The position numbers and the translations under genes are program-made. DNA of 64,000 nucleotides from Flavobacterium akiainvivens (GTDB taxonomy: Bacteria > Bacteroidota > Bacteroidia > Flavobacteriales > Flavobacteriaceae): positions 2,841,698 through 2,905,697 of the forward strand of contig NZ_LIYD01000005.1 of the NCBI RefSeq assembly GCF_001278115.1, in the 5' to 3' direction. Every line of letters starts with the position of its first letter. Positions within the stretch are counted from its first letter, which is position 1. Positions 1 through 8,300 of this stretch are shown here, in pieces. The notes beneath the pieces were generated by a model. The model was given only the letters and a program-made list of their open reading frames with translations, was not told where the DNA came from and searched no databases.

Positions 1-671
1 TAAATATTGGCCTGACCATTCATCATAAGGTGCTGGATTATCTTCTCCTCAGCAGCACTCAGCGCATTAAAACCGCCGAAAATCAGGTGCCCTTTAAAGG
101 CTTCGCTAAAATGGTCTATGTTTTTAACTGCCTCGCGGTATATAAGTCCCTGGTAGCCGGTGCCTTTATCAAGTAAATGATTATACAGCGTGTGGTAGTA
201 AGACGGCAGCTGTTTCCAGAACTCGAGGTAGCTGGCAATCATGCTGGTGCGCTTGTCTACATCTACCGCCCAGTGTTCTATTTCCTGAATGTTTTCAAGG
301 TATTTCAATACTTTATCGGGCTCCAGCAGGTAGCGGTCAATCTCGTTAAAGTCGCCTAAAAGGGTTTTGCCCCAGTTGGCAAAGGTTTCAAAATTCTGCT
401 GCTTGTCTTTTGGCGTAAGCACAAGGTAAATCTCATAAAACTCAAACAAGAGCTCTATGCTATCTATACTGCGTATTCCGGCTACATCCTGCACAAAATC
501 TTCAATAGAAATAATAGTTGGCGCAAACACAGTACCGTTAAGCTGCCGCTTAAGGGCTTCGAGCAAAAAGATGCGGGCCCGCTTGTTGGGCAATACTATT
601 GTTATGGCATTGAGGTTGTTGCCGTGGCTTTGGATAATCTCGGCACTAAGCTTATCAAGAAATGTTTGCAT
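1..671 (-). CDS. AddB-like PD-(D/E)XK nuclease family protein, N-terminal part (runs off the left edge)
   Basis: Reading the minus strand from the ATG at 671-669 gives an open frame of 223 codons up to the window edge, beginning MQTFLDKLSAEIIQSHG and containing the segment ITIVLPNKRARIFLLEAL. This resembles the inactivated-helicase N-terminus of the AddB-like proteins of Bacteroidota, annotated as PD-(D/E)XK nuclease family proteins. These are expected to partner an AddA-like helicase-nuclease in processing double-strand breaks, and such a helicase is encoded upstream on the same strand (5332-8496). The nuclease domain would lie outside the window. An IS3-family element sits with its end 3 bp upstream of this start codon, so the native 5' region has been replaced. 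Family assignment is inferred from the N-terminus and context only. Confidence 0.7.
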   Translation of the reverse strand, partial: MQTFLDKLSAEIIQSHGNNLNAITIVLPNKRARIFLLEALKRQLNGTVFAPTIISIEDFVQDVAGIRSIDSIELLFEFYEIYLVLTPKDKQQNFETFANWGKTLLGDFNEIDRYLLEPDKVLKYLENIQEIEHWAVDVDKRTSMIASYLEFWKQLPSYYHTLYNHLLDKGTGYQGLIYREAVKNIDHFSEAFKGHLIFGGFNALSAAEEKIIQHLMMNGQANI

Positions 672-674
672 AGC

Positions 675-699
675 TGACTAGTCCTAAAATAACGATACA
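675..699. repeat. Left terminal inverted repeat of the IS3 element
   Basis: This 25-bp end matches the opposite end (2039-2063, read on the other strand) at 20 of 25 positions. The mismatches are at positions 3, 5, 6, 12 and 18. The right end is the one nearest the orfA start. Confidence 0.85.
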
Positions 700-727
700 G
701 GATTAATAATAGTAAAAATACATTTTT

Positions 728-1579
728 TTAGACAGAAGTAGCTTTCGGGTTACTTCTGTTTTTTGTTTTATAGGTTTTCATTTTGATACTGCTTTGCAGG
801 TGCATTTTGTTTGGAGTCAGCATATAATTTGACCAATGTGGCCTGATTTGATTATACTTATTTATAACCTCCGCTACCAGCTTTTTCATTAATGATAATT
901 CAAGATGGTAAGCGTCAATCATAAACTCCTGTTTTAATATTCCATTTACCCTTTCCGCTACTGCATTTTCATAAGGATCTGAGTTTTGAGTCATACTACA
1001 TTTCAAGTTACATTTTTTTAATAAATATTGATACTCATCCGAACAATATTGTATTCCCCTGTCTGAATGATGTATTAATGATTCAGCCTTAAACATCCTG
1101 TTCTTATGAGCCATTTTTAGAGCATTAATACTGCCTTGTGTGCTCAGGGAATCAGACACATCATATCCCATTATCTTTTTAGAATAAGCATCTGTTATTA
1201 AGCTTAAATAACAAGGTTTATCCCGTTTCCCGATGTATGTAATGTCGGATACCCACACCTGCTCCGGTTTAGTAATATCAAGTTCTTTAATCAGGTTAGG
1301 ATGCTTTCTAAAACGATGGTGTGACCATGTAGTGACATGATAACTCCTTTTAGGCTTTATCAGTAAATGATTTGCTTTTAAAATACTAAAGAACTTATCC
1401 CTTCCTACTTTTAAATCTTTAAGCTTATTATTAAGTATATGATACAATTTGCGTGTACCAAGCCGGGGTTGGGCTATGCGCTGTTCCTTTACAAGTCCTA
1501 CAACCTGTTCCGCCAGGCTCCTGCGAAGCTTGACACGTTTAACACTTCGATAATAAACCTGCCTGTCTATCCCGAACAA
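728..1579 (-). CDS. IS3-family transposase OrfB (DDE catalytic domain)
   Basis: This is a full-length OrfB of about 283 residues with an HTH_21-type N-terminus and an rve integrase core. The DDE triad is visible: Asp in VSDITYIG, Asp in HHSDRGIQY, and Glu in AVAERVNGILK, which is followed by the conserved Lys. The frame stays open upstream of the nominal TTG start and reads QESLSFSCGLFGIDRQ back to an A7 run in the end of orfA (1609-1615). It is therefore most likely made as an OrfAB fusion by a -1 frameshift, not from its own start. It catalyses cut-and-circularise transposition of the element. No inactivating change was seen. Confidence 0.93.
   Translation of the reverse strand: MFGIDRQVYYRSVKRVKLRRSLAEQVVGLVKEQRIAQPRLGTRKLYHILNNKLKDLKVGRDKFFSILKANHLLIKPKRSYHVTTWSHHRFRKHPNLIKELDITKPEQVWVSDITYIGKRDKPCYLSLITDAYSKKIMGYDVSDSLSTQGSINALKMAHKNRMFKAESLIHHSDRGIQYCSDEYQYLLKKCNLKCSMTQNSDPYENAVAERVNGILKQEFMIDAYHLELSLMKKLVAEVINKYNQIRPHWSNYMLTPNKMHLQSSIKMKTYKTKNRSNPKATSV
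732..768 (+). terminator. Plus-strand terminator-like hairpin just inside the IS end
   Basis: ACAGAAGTAGC (732-742) pairs with GGTTACTTCTGT (748-759) and is followed by a T-rich run TTTTTGTTTTA on the plus strand. It overlaps the last codons of orfB. It would stop transcription entering the element from the left on the strand antisense to the transposase. Many insertion sequences carry this kind of protection against impinging transcription. The role is inferred. Confidence 0.5.
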
Positions 1580-1593
1580 ACCACAGCTGAAGC

Positions 1594-2022
1594 TTAAGCT
1601 TTCCTGCCTTTTTTTACTGAAGGATTGGATTGTCCGGGTGGTAAGTTTTTTCTGATGTCAATATTATATTCCTTTTCCGCTAAGTCTATCATCATATCAA
1701 AAATAATAGCTTTAGAATCGGATATATGGTTTTGACTTTCAAGCTGGGCTTTCTGCTTTTCTAAAAGCTTTACTTTGGCCTCAAGTTCCATAATACGTTG
1801 TTCAGGTGTCTTTGGCATATTCGATGGTGTTTGATTCTCCCAATCAAAGTTACCATATTTCCTAAGCCAATTTACAACTGTTGAACGAGCCTGGATGCCA
1901 TATTTTCTTTGCGCGGCATAAGTTGAAAGCTCACCCGATTCAATCTCTTTTACAATTTGAATCTTTAAACTTAAAGTGTAATCTTTTTGGGTACGCCTTA
2001 CATAATTGTTTTGTCCTTCCAT
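1594..2022 (-). CDS. IS3-family transposase OrfA (helix-turn-helix and leucine zipper)
   Basis: A 142-residue protein starting MEGQNNYVRRTQKDYTLS. The ATG at 2022 is preferred to an upstream TTG at 2064 because that one would start inside the terminal repeat. The N-terminal half is an HTH_Tnp_1-type DNA-binding region (YAAQRKYGIQARSTVVNWLR). It is followed by a heptad-like coiled coil (ELEAKVKLLEKQKAQLESQN, residues about 90-110) typical of IS3 OrfA multimerisation. OrfA alone binds the element ends and tempers transposition. Its C-terminus carries the frameshift window that leads into orfB. The frames of the two genes differ by -1. Confidence 0.92.
   Translation of the reverse strand: MEGQNNYVRRTQKDYTLSLKIQIVKEIESGELSTYAAQRKYGIQARSTVVNWLRKYGNFDWENQTPSNMPKTPEQRIMELEAKVKLLEKQKAQLESQNHISDSKAIIFDMMIDLAEKEYNIDIRKNLPPGQSNPSVKKGRKA
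1609..1615 (-). promoter_or_regulatory. Programmed -1 frameshift site (A7) joining orfA and orfB
   Basis: On the minus strand orfA reads GTA AAA AAA GGC AGG AAA GCT TAA. Slipping back one base on the A7 run gives AAA AAA AGG CAG GAA AGC, which continues without a stop into the OrfB frame. A AAA AAG/AAA-type runs at this location are the classical IS3 frameshift signal. No downstream pseudoknot was worked out. Confidence 0.8.
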
Positions 2023-2070
2023 TTTGATACTTTTTTTGTGTATCGATATTTCAGGACGGGACAAGCGTAA

Positions 2071-2102
2071 AAATAAAAAACGCCCCCGAATAATCGGGGG
2101 CG
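2071..2102 (-). terminator. Rho-independent terminator of the OmpA gene
   Basis: CGCCCCCGA (2081-2089), loop ATAA, TCGGGGGCG (2094-2102), followed on the minus strand by TTTTTTATTTTT (2080-2069). It lies 25 bp past the OmpA stop. Before the IS inserted, it would have stood directly before the AddB-like start codon. Confidence 0.9.
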
Positions 2103-2127
2103 TTCTTACTATTTATCTTATAACTGA

Positions 2128-3519
2128 TTACTCAGTTTTGATAAGCTTAATTTCTACCCTGCGGTTTTGGGCTTTACCTTTTGCATTTTTGTTAGATGCA
2201 ATTGGCTTGGTTTCACCAAATCCTACAGACTCAAGCCTGTCTTCTTTAATACCGTTAGTAACAAGGAATGTTTTAACAGCAGCAGCCCTGTTTTCAGATA
2301 GTGTTTGGTTAAGCGCGTTGCTACCATCGCTATCAGTGTGGCCTTCTATGCTAAACCTTGCCTGTGGATATTCTTTAAAGATAGCAAGCATTGAGTTAAG
2401 TACCGGCATTGTTTCGTCTTTAAAGGTAGCTTTACCACTGTTAAACAGGATGGTTTTAGCATACTCATTCAGTTTCTTAACAACCTCTTCGGTTACTTCA
2501 GGACAACCGCGGTTAGCTTTAGTACCCGGAACATCAGGACATAGGTCATCTTTATCAAGAACACCGTCTTTATCCCTGTCTGGCCATGGGCAGCCACCGT
2601 TTTCTTTAGGGCCGGCAACATCCGGACATTTATCATCTTTATCAGCTATGCCGTCGCCGTCTTTATCAGGACAGCCGTTAAGGCTCTTAGGACCGGCTAC
2701 ATCAGGACAAGCGTCGTCTTTATCAGGAATACCATCGCCATCTTTATCAGGACAACCCTGGAACTCCTGCAGGCCAGCCTCTTGCGGACAAGCATCATCC
2801 TTATCAGGAATACCGTCGCCATCAGTATCAGGACAACCCTGGAACTGTTTTAGGCCCGGTTCGTTAGGGCAGGCATCGTCTTTGTCATAAATACCGTCGC
2901 CATCAGTATCTTTACCGCCAAACTTAAAAGTAAGGCCCGCAAAGTGCTGTATGTGGCGTGGCACATTAGCTTCTGCCTGGTCTTCAAATGTATGTTTGTA
3001 GGTAGACTGTAGCGTTAGGCCCACGTTTTCTGAAAACCAGAAGTTAACACCTATACCACCGTTTACAGTACCGTTGCCCTGCTCATCTATCCAGGTGTAA
3101 CCACCACCTACGTGAACAAACGGGTTAAACCAGCTTTTTTGAAGGAAACCATACTTAATAGTACCGTCTACACCATAGTAAGTAACGTCTCCCGGATCTG
3201 TAACTATATAGTCCTGAGTGCCCGGTACACGGCTTACCAATTTATCAATTTTGTTTACAGATCCTGTAATGCCAAAAGTAAAACCATCGCCTACGTGCCT
3301 TGAAACACTTAGGTAAGATACTGAAGGTAGCACATTCCAGTACTCATCTGTTTTAAAGAAACCGCTAAACTGGTCTCCAAATTCTGATGCTGCGCCAAAA
3401 CGTGTTGATACTGCATTGACACCAAAGCCTATGGCCCATGGGTTGTCTTCGTCCTGCGCCTGTGCGTGTAATCCCGCAAGCAGTAGCGCCCCAACGAATA
3501 GTTTGTTAAGATGTCTCAT
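2128..3519 (-). CDS. OmpA family outer-membrane protein with thrombospondin type 3 repeats
   Basis: 463 residues. A signal peptide ([21 protein letters not shown]) is followed by an N-terminal beta-barrel of about 190 residues. Next come five or so calcium-binding thrombospondin type 3 repeats ([15 protein letters not shown] and variants, residues about 208-325). The C-terminal OmpA/MotB peptidoglycan-binding domain contains [21 protein letters not shown] and [17 protein letters not shown]. It should anchor the outer membrane to peptidoglycan. A canonical promoter stands before it and a strong terminator after it, so it is probably a well-expressed single gene. The repeat region is GC-rich and produces long spurious reading frames on the other strand. 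Confidence 0.93.
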   Translation of the reverse strand: MRHLNKLFVGALLLAGLHAQAQDEDNPWAIGFGVNAVSTRFGAASEFGDQFSGFFKTDEYWNVLPSVSYLSVSRHVGDGFTFGITGSVNKIDKLVSRVPGTQDYIVTDPGDVTYYGVDGTIKYGFLQKSWFNPFVHVGGGYTWIDEQGNGTVNGGIGVNFWFSENVGLTLQSTYKHTFEDQAEANVPRHIQHFAGLTFKFGGKDTDGDGIYDKDDACPNEPGLKQFQGCPDTDGDGIPDKDDACPQEAGLQEFQGCPDKDGDGIPDKDDACPDVAGPKSLNGCPDKDGDGIADKDDKCPDVAGPKENGGCPWPDRDKDGVLDKDDLCPDVPGTKANRGCPEVTEEVVKKLNEYAKTILFNSGKATFKDETMPVLNSMLAIFKEYPQARFSIEGHTDSDGSNALNQTLSENRAAAVKTFLVTNGIKEDRLESVGFGETKPIASNKNAKGKAQNRRVEIKLIKTE

Positions 3520-3553
3520 ACTTTTTGTTTAATTTAAATTAGGTTATATGAGA

Positions 3554-3585
3554 CAAAATTACCCTGTTAAACTAACACAACAAAA
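3554..3585 (-). promoter_or_regulatory. Bacteroidota-type promoter for the OmpA gene
   Basis: On the minus strand TTTTG (3585-3581) is followed after exactly 19 bases by TAATTTTG (3561-3554). This matches the Bacteroidota pattern TTG-N19-TAnnTTTG. Initiation near 3548 would give a leader of about 30 nt before the ATG at 3519. It is one of the clearest promoters in the window. Confidence 0.8.
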
Positions 3586-3627
3586 CGTTTTAATACAATT
3601 TAACTTACAGTTTACCACAAATTATAG

Positions 3628-4821
3628 TTAAATCACACTTAACAGTTTGCCAACTTCGGTAAATGCGGCGATTGCTTTATCAAGATTTTCCTTACTGTGG
3701 GCCGCCGAAAGCTGTACTCTTATTCTTGCTTTTTCTTTAGGCACAACCGGGAAAAAGAAGCCTATAACATAAATACCGCGCTTAAGCAGCTCATCTGCCA
3801 TGTTTTGGCTCAGCTTTGCATCATACAGCATTACAGGCACTATGGCGCTGTCTCCATCTATAATATCAAAGCCTGCGGCTTTCATACCTTCTTTAAAGTA
3901 GTTGGTATTCCATTCCAGCTTATCGCGAAGGGTGGTATCTTTCTCAAGAAGTTCAAACACTTTTATGGAAGCACCTACAATACTTGGTGCCAGCGAATTA
4001 CTAAACAAATACGGCCTTGAACGCTGCCTTAATATCTCGATTATCTCTTTTTTACCGGTAGTATAACCGCCCATAGCGCCGCCAAGAGCCTTACCAAACG
4101 TACCGGTTATAATATCTACACGGCCCATAACACCCTTAGCCTCAAGGGTTCCTTTGCCGGTAGCGCCTATAAAGCCTGCTGCGTGGCACTCGTCTACCAT
4201 TACAAGGGCATCATATTTATCGGCCAGGTCGCATATTTTGTCAAGCGGGGCTACAAGGCCATCCATACTGAAAACGCCATCGGTTACAATAATTTTGAAC
4301 CTGTGGCCGGCTTCGTTAGCCTTTATAAGCTGAGCCTCAAGATCTTCCATGTTACTGTTTTCATAGCGGTAGCGTGCGGCCTTGCACAGGCGAACGCCGT
4401 CTATAATACTGGCGTGGTTAAGGCTGTCTGAGATAATAGCATCTTCATCACCCAAAAGTGGCTCAAACACACCACCATTAGCATCAAAAGCAGCGGCATA
4501 CAATATGGTGTCTTCGGTACCGTAGAACTTAGCCACAGCGGCCTCAAGGTCTTTATGAATGTCCTGGGTACCACATATAAAGCGTACTGATGACATACCA
4601 AATCCGTGGGTATCAAGGGCTTGCTTAGCAGCCTGAATCACCTCCGGGTGCGATGACAGCCCTAAGTAGTTGTTAGCGCAGAAGTTAAGTACTTTCTCGC
4701 CGGTAGTAAGCGTGATTTCAGCATCCTGCGGAGAGGCAATGATGCGTTCCTTTTTGTATAGGCCGTTGTTTTTAATAGCCTCAAGTTCAGCGGCTAAGTG
4801 TTCTTTTATTTTTCCGTACAT
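3628..4821 (-). CDS. kbl: Glycine C-acetyltransferase (2-amino-3-ketobutyrate CoA ligase)
   Basis: 397 residues, the usual length for Kbl. This is an alpha-oxoamine synthase of PLP fold type [17 protein letters not shown] near the N-terminus, [14 protein letters not shown] in the middle, [10 protein letters not shown] holding the PLP-contacting Asp, and the PLP-Lys motif [15 protein letters not shown] around residue 243. It converts 2-amino-3-ketobutyrate and CoA to glycine and acetyl-CoA in threonine breakdown. No threonine dehydrogenase gene is adjacent. Related enzymes such as serine palmitoyltransferase share the fold, but the length and the [16 protein letters not shown] segment favour Kbl. 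Confidence 0.92.
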   Translation of the reverse strand: MYGKIKEHLAAELEAIKNNGLYKKERIIASPQDAEITLTTGEKVLNFCANNYLGLSSHPEVIQAAKQALDTHGFGMSSVRFICGTQDIHKDLEAAVAKFYGTEDTILYAAAFDANGGVFEPLLGDEDAIISDSLNHASIIDGVRLCKAARYRYENSNMEDLEAQLIKANEAGHRFKIIVTDGVFSMDGLVAPLDKICDLADKYDALVMVDECHAAGFIGATGKGTLEAKGVMGRVDIITGTFGKALGGAMGGYTTGKKEIIEILRQRSRPYLFSNSLAPSIVGASIKVFELLEKDTTLRDKLEWNTNYFKEGMKAAGFDIIDGDSAIVPVMLYDAKLSQNMADELLKRGIYVIGFFFPVVPKEKARIRVQLSAAHSKENLDKAIAAFTEVGKLLSVI

Positions 4822-4837
4822 GGTTTAATAAAGTTTT

Positions 4838-5328
4838 CAGTCGCAGTCACAGTTTTCAGTGCCAAGGCTACGCAAAAATGCGATGCGAAGTTTATATTAG
4901 TTTGTTGTTGTTTATTGAATTTAACCAGGCAAACATCCGAATTTTTGAGGATTATTTATCATATAATTTATAATTCTGCCTATTTCAACTGTTTTTTCAT
5001 TCAAGACCTGATAATGATCATAGGACAAATATCCACATTTTAGGGCAAATTCCAACCAAACATTTGTCTCAGAATTTTCAGCATCGCTATCAGTTAACTT
5101 GCTAATAAAGTGATTTATATACCTCCTTTTCCTGTAAGCTTCAGCAATGTTAGCGCAGGTACTGCGGGATGAGCGCCTGATTTGGTCAGTCAACGAATAT
5201 TTCTCCTCTATAGGAAATGACTTTGACAATTGAAATATCTCCATCGATAGTTCAAAGGCTTTTTGGTATGCTATTAATTCTCTAAAGTCCATAATGAGTG
5301 TAGCTTCTGTAGACTGTGACTGCGACTG
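4838..5328. repeat. Perfect 16-bp inverted repeat bracketing the four-helix-bundle gene
   Basis: CAGTCGCAGTCACAGT at 4838-4853 is the exact reverse complement of ACTGTGACTGCGACTG at 5313-5328. The left arm starts 17 bp upstream of the kbl start codon. The right arm ends 4 bp before the stop codon of the AddA-like gene (5332-5334). Everything between the arms is the S23-type gene and its short flanks. CAGT/GCAGT-type motifs recur in related junk-like spacers of this window (25241-25281). Confidence 0.75.
4921..5292 (-). CDS. Four-helix-bundle protein (S23/IVP family)
   Basis: 123 residues, all-helical, starting MDFRELIAYQKAFELSMEIF. It has the family core SLTDQIRRSSRSTCANIAEA and a C-terminal helix with LSYDHYQVLNEKTVEIGRII. 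These features match the family first found in intervening sequences of 23S rRNA genes and related to the Avd accessory protein of diversity-generating retroelements. No rRNA, reverse transcriptase or template/variable repeat is nearby. It is a solitary gene between kbl and the AddA-like gene, enclosed by a perfect inverted repeat, which suggests it arrived as a unit. The biochemical role of solitary members is unknown. They form basic pentameric barrels and are thought to bind nucleic acid. Confidence 0.85.
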   Translation of the reverse strand: MDFRELIAYQKAFELSMEIFQLSKSFPIEEKYSLTDQIRRSSRSTCANIAEAYRKRRYINHFISKLTDSDAENSETNVWLEFALKCGYLSYDHYQVLNEKTVEIGRIINYMINNPQKFGCLPG

Positions 5329-5331
5329 CGA

Positions 5332-8300
5332 CTAAAAATTGACGATTTCAATCCCCTCACTTATGTAAACTATGGTCTTCTTAGCCACCGTTAAACCCAT
5401 CTCCCTAAGTGCAAAAGCATAGCCATTAAGCTGTTTTTCATACGCTTCTTTGTGCGCACCGGTCTTATAATCAAGCAGATAGGCCTGCCCGTTGCGTATG
5501 GCTACCCTATCGGGCTTAATGTTGGGCATATTGGGCGCTATAATGCTCTGTTCGTTATAGATAGCGTTGCCTTCCTCAAAAAACACGGCAAGGTCAGGAT
5601 GCGTAACCACCTGTTTCAGAGTACTTTCCATCTGTTCCATCTGCGGGTGGGTAATGAGCCCCTGTTCTATGGCCTTCATGAGCGCCAGCGGGATGTCGCT
5701 CTCCGTTTTTACGAACGACAGCACCTCATGCACCACGTTACCAAACTCAATCGCCTGAGCCTGAGCATTTCCCCACATCAAACTCTCGCGTTGGGCAATT
5801 TTTACCCTGCGGGGATTAAAACGCTCCTTCACAACCTGTATAATATTCGGTTTTGGGGCTAATTTTTCACTTTTGGACTTTGAAATCACATTTCCAAAAG
5901 CATATTCTGCAACCGATTCGCTGAACACATTTTTATGCATCAGGAATTTTATAAAATAGCTCGACATATTATTGGTGAGTTCGCCCCGCGAAGTAAAATT
6001 GCGGTTCGAAATAATGTACAGCTGCTCCTCGGCACGGGTAAGCGCCACATAGAGTATGTTAATGTTGTCCAGCAGGGCCTCTTGTGCCTTGGTTTCATAC
6101 AGTTCCTTAGCCTTATCGCCATATTGTGTAACCGAACTGCTGCTGTCTATCAGCGCTTTCTGGAATTCAAACGTGGTATCATCCAGCTCCAGCCACAGCT
6201 TGTCGCGGCGCGAACGGCTGTAGTCTTCCTCGGCAAACGGAAAGATAACCACCGGGAACTCAAGCCCTTTACTCTTATGTATAGTCATAATGCGCACGGC
6301 GTTCTCCCCCTCGGGTGAGGGTATGCTGAATTTCTGGCCGTTCTTGTCCCAGTAATCCAAAAAGTCGGCAATACCGCTTTGGGTGCGCATATCGCGCTCC
6401 AGCACCAGGTCAAGGAAGTACTGCACATAGCTCTGGTTGGCCCTGTCCTTAATAAAAGCGTCTATAATGCTCTCCACGGCTTCGTAAAGCGACTTCTTCC
6501 GGCACCCCTTAAACGATATGTGTATGCCGTGCTGGCCGAGCCATTGCTCCAAGGCCTCCTCATCTTGCTGCTCCATACCGGCGGCAATAAAATCATGCGT
6601 GGGCAGGGCCGTTTGCGTACCCGCCGCAAAATACAAAAAGTGCGTCTTGGCTTCGCGGTTGTCGTTACTTTTAAGATAGCGCAGCAGGTTGAGTATCAGC
6701 TTTACTTCGGTAGCGCTGTCTATCAGCAGTGTTTCAGACGATAATATCTTAATGCCCTTTTCGGTAAGGTAGGTTGCTAATAGTATGCCCGGCTGGCGTT
6801 TCCGCGTAAGCAGTACAATATCCTTCAGCTCAAAGCCCTGCGCCAGCACCTTTTCAATAGTTGCCAGTGTAGCCTCAAGGTACAAATCATCCTTACTTAC
6901 CTCTTCATCCAATACGTCATCACCAGCATTTTCTCCCCCTTCGGGGGTTGGGGGGCTTATAAAGCTAATGTTTACATACCCGCCTGACTTGGGGTTGGTA
7001 TCCTGTGCGCTGGCGGCATACATGGCGGCATAATCCTCATGCTCAAACTCGCCTGCCAGAAAGGTAAAAAAGCTGTTATTAAAGGTAATAACCTCAGCAA
7101 AACTGCGATAGTTGGTGCCCAGTACCAGGGTTTTCTTATCGGGGTTAGAGAACGGGTTAAAGCTATCCTTCCCCAACTCAATAAACTGCTCTGCCCGGCC
7201 CCCGCGCCAGCGGTAAATACTTTGCTTGGGGTCGCCCACCAGCATTAGCGTGCCCGGCCCGGCGTGCAGGTCTTCCCCCGCAAGGGCGTTATCAATCAGC
7301 GGCACCAGGTTGTGCCACTGCATGTGGCTGGTATCCTGAAACTCATCTATAAAAAAGTGGCGGTAGCGTTCGCCCAGGCGCTCGTAGATAAACGGTGCGG
7401 GCTGGTTTTGTATCTCCCGGTGTATGATGGCATTAAACTCTGATATCGAGAGTACATTCTGCTCGTCCTGAATGCGTTTCAGCTCCTGCCCTATACTGTT
7501 GAGCAGCGAGAGCGGCGTAATGTTCTTCAGGAATGCCGCATAAAAGTTTTTCTTCTCGTAGTTTTTATACACCGCGCCTAAAGTACCAATCAGTTTTGGC
7601 GCAAGGTTTTCAATGATATCGCGGTCTTTGGCGGTTTTATTGACCTGGATATCGTCAGTTTCAAAATATTTCTTGTGGGTAGGCTTCAGCTCGTTGTCAC
7701 GGATGTACCCCAAGTGGTTGGTAAACGTACCCCGGCTGAACGACTTGTGGTCTACCCCATGCTCATCAAGCAGCGCAAACATATCGTTCGCCAACTGGAT
7801 GCTCTCGTGCTCCAGGGCATCAATGGTCTGCTTCAGCTTTTCCTTTATGAAGAGGAAATCGGCAATGGTCTTGTTCTCAAACTGCGCCAGCTCGTTACGG
7901 TTGTTTTCGTCTACCAGCAGCCTTCCGGTTTCAAACAGTTCGTGGGTTACATCCCAGCTTTTATCATTATCGGTCTTATCCAGTGAAAAATCCACAAGCA
8001 GCGAAGTCAGTACCGGGTCGTCGCCCGCCTTGGCAATAATGGCATCAACGGCCTCCTGTAGCAGCAGGTCGGTTTCCAGCGACACGTCAAAGCTTACCGA
8101 AAGGTTCAAATCGTGCGCAAAAGCCCGTATTACCTTGTGCGTAAAGCGGTCTATGGTGCTAATATCAAACGCTGCATAGTTGTGTATAATATTCTTAATA
8201 ATAGCCTTGGCCTTATCGCGAATTGTGGCAATGCTCAGTCCTGTTTCCCCGCCAATTACTTTCATCAGTTGCAGCCCACGGTCGCTGGTATCGTCCTTTG

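Larger units (their letters stand above)
675..2063 (-). mobile_element. Complete IS3-family insertion sequence, 1389 bp, with 3-bp target duplication AGC
   Basis: Both ends are visible. The left end reads TGACTAGTCCTAAAATAACG from 675. The right end, read on the minus strand from 2063, starts TGTCCCGTCCTGAAATATCG. Over 25 positions the two terminal repeats agree at 20. The element begins TG and ends CA, as is usual for IS3 elements. The trinucleotide AGC is present on both flanks (672-674 and 2064-2066), which fits the 3-4 bp target duplication of this family. Inside are overlapping orfA and orfB with an A7 frameshift site. The 32 bases at the right edge of the window (63969-64000) are identical to the orfA end of this element in inverted orientation, so the genome has at least two copies. 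All parts look intact, so it is probably active. Confidence 0.95.

Noticed and set aside
2006..2890. 294-codon plus-strand frame rich in Ser/Pro
   Set aside because: It is the reverse of the calcium-binding repeats of the OmpA gene. Repetitive GC-rich coding sequence gives long antisense frames. No homology-like features.
4921..5292. The S23-type gene as an Avd of a diversity-generating retroelement
   Set aside because: No reverse transcriptase, template repeat or variable repeat was found within the window.
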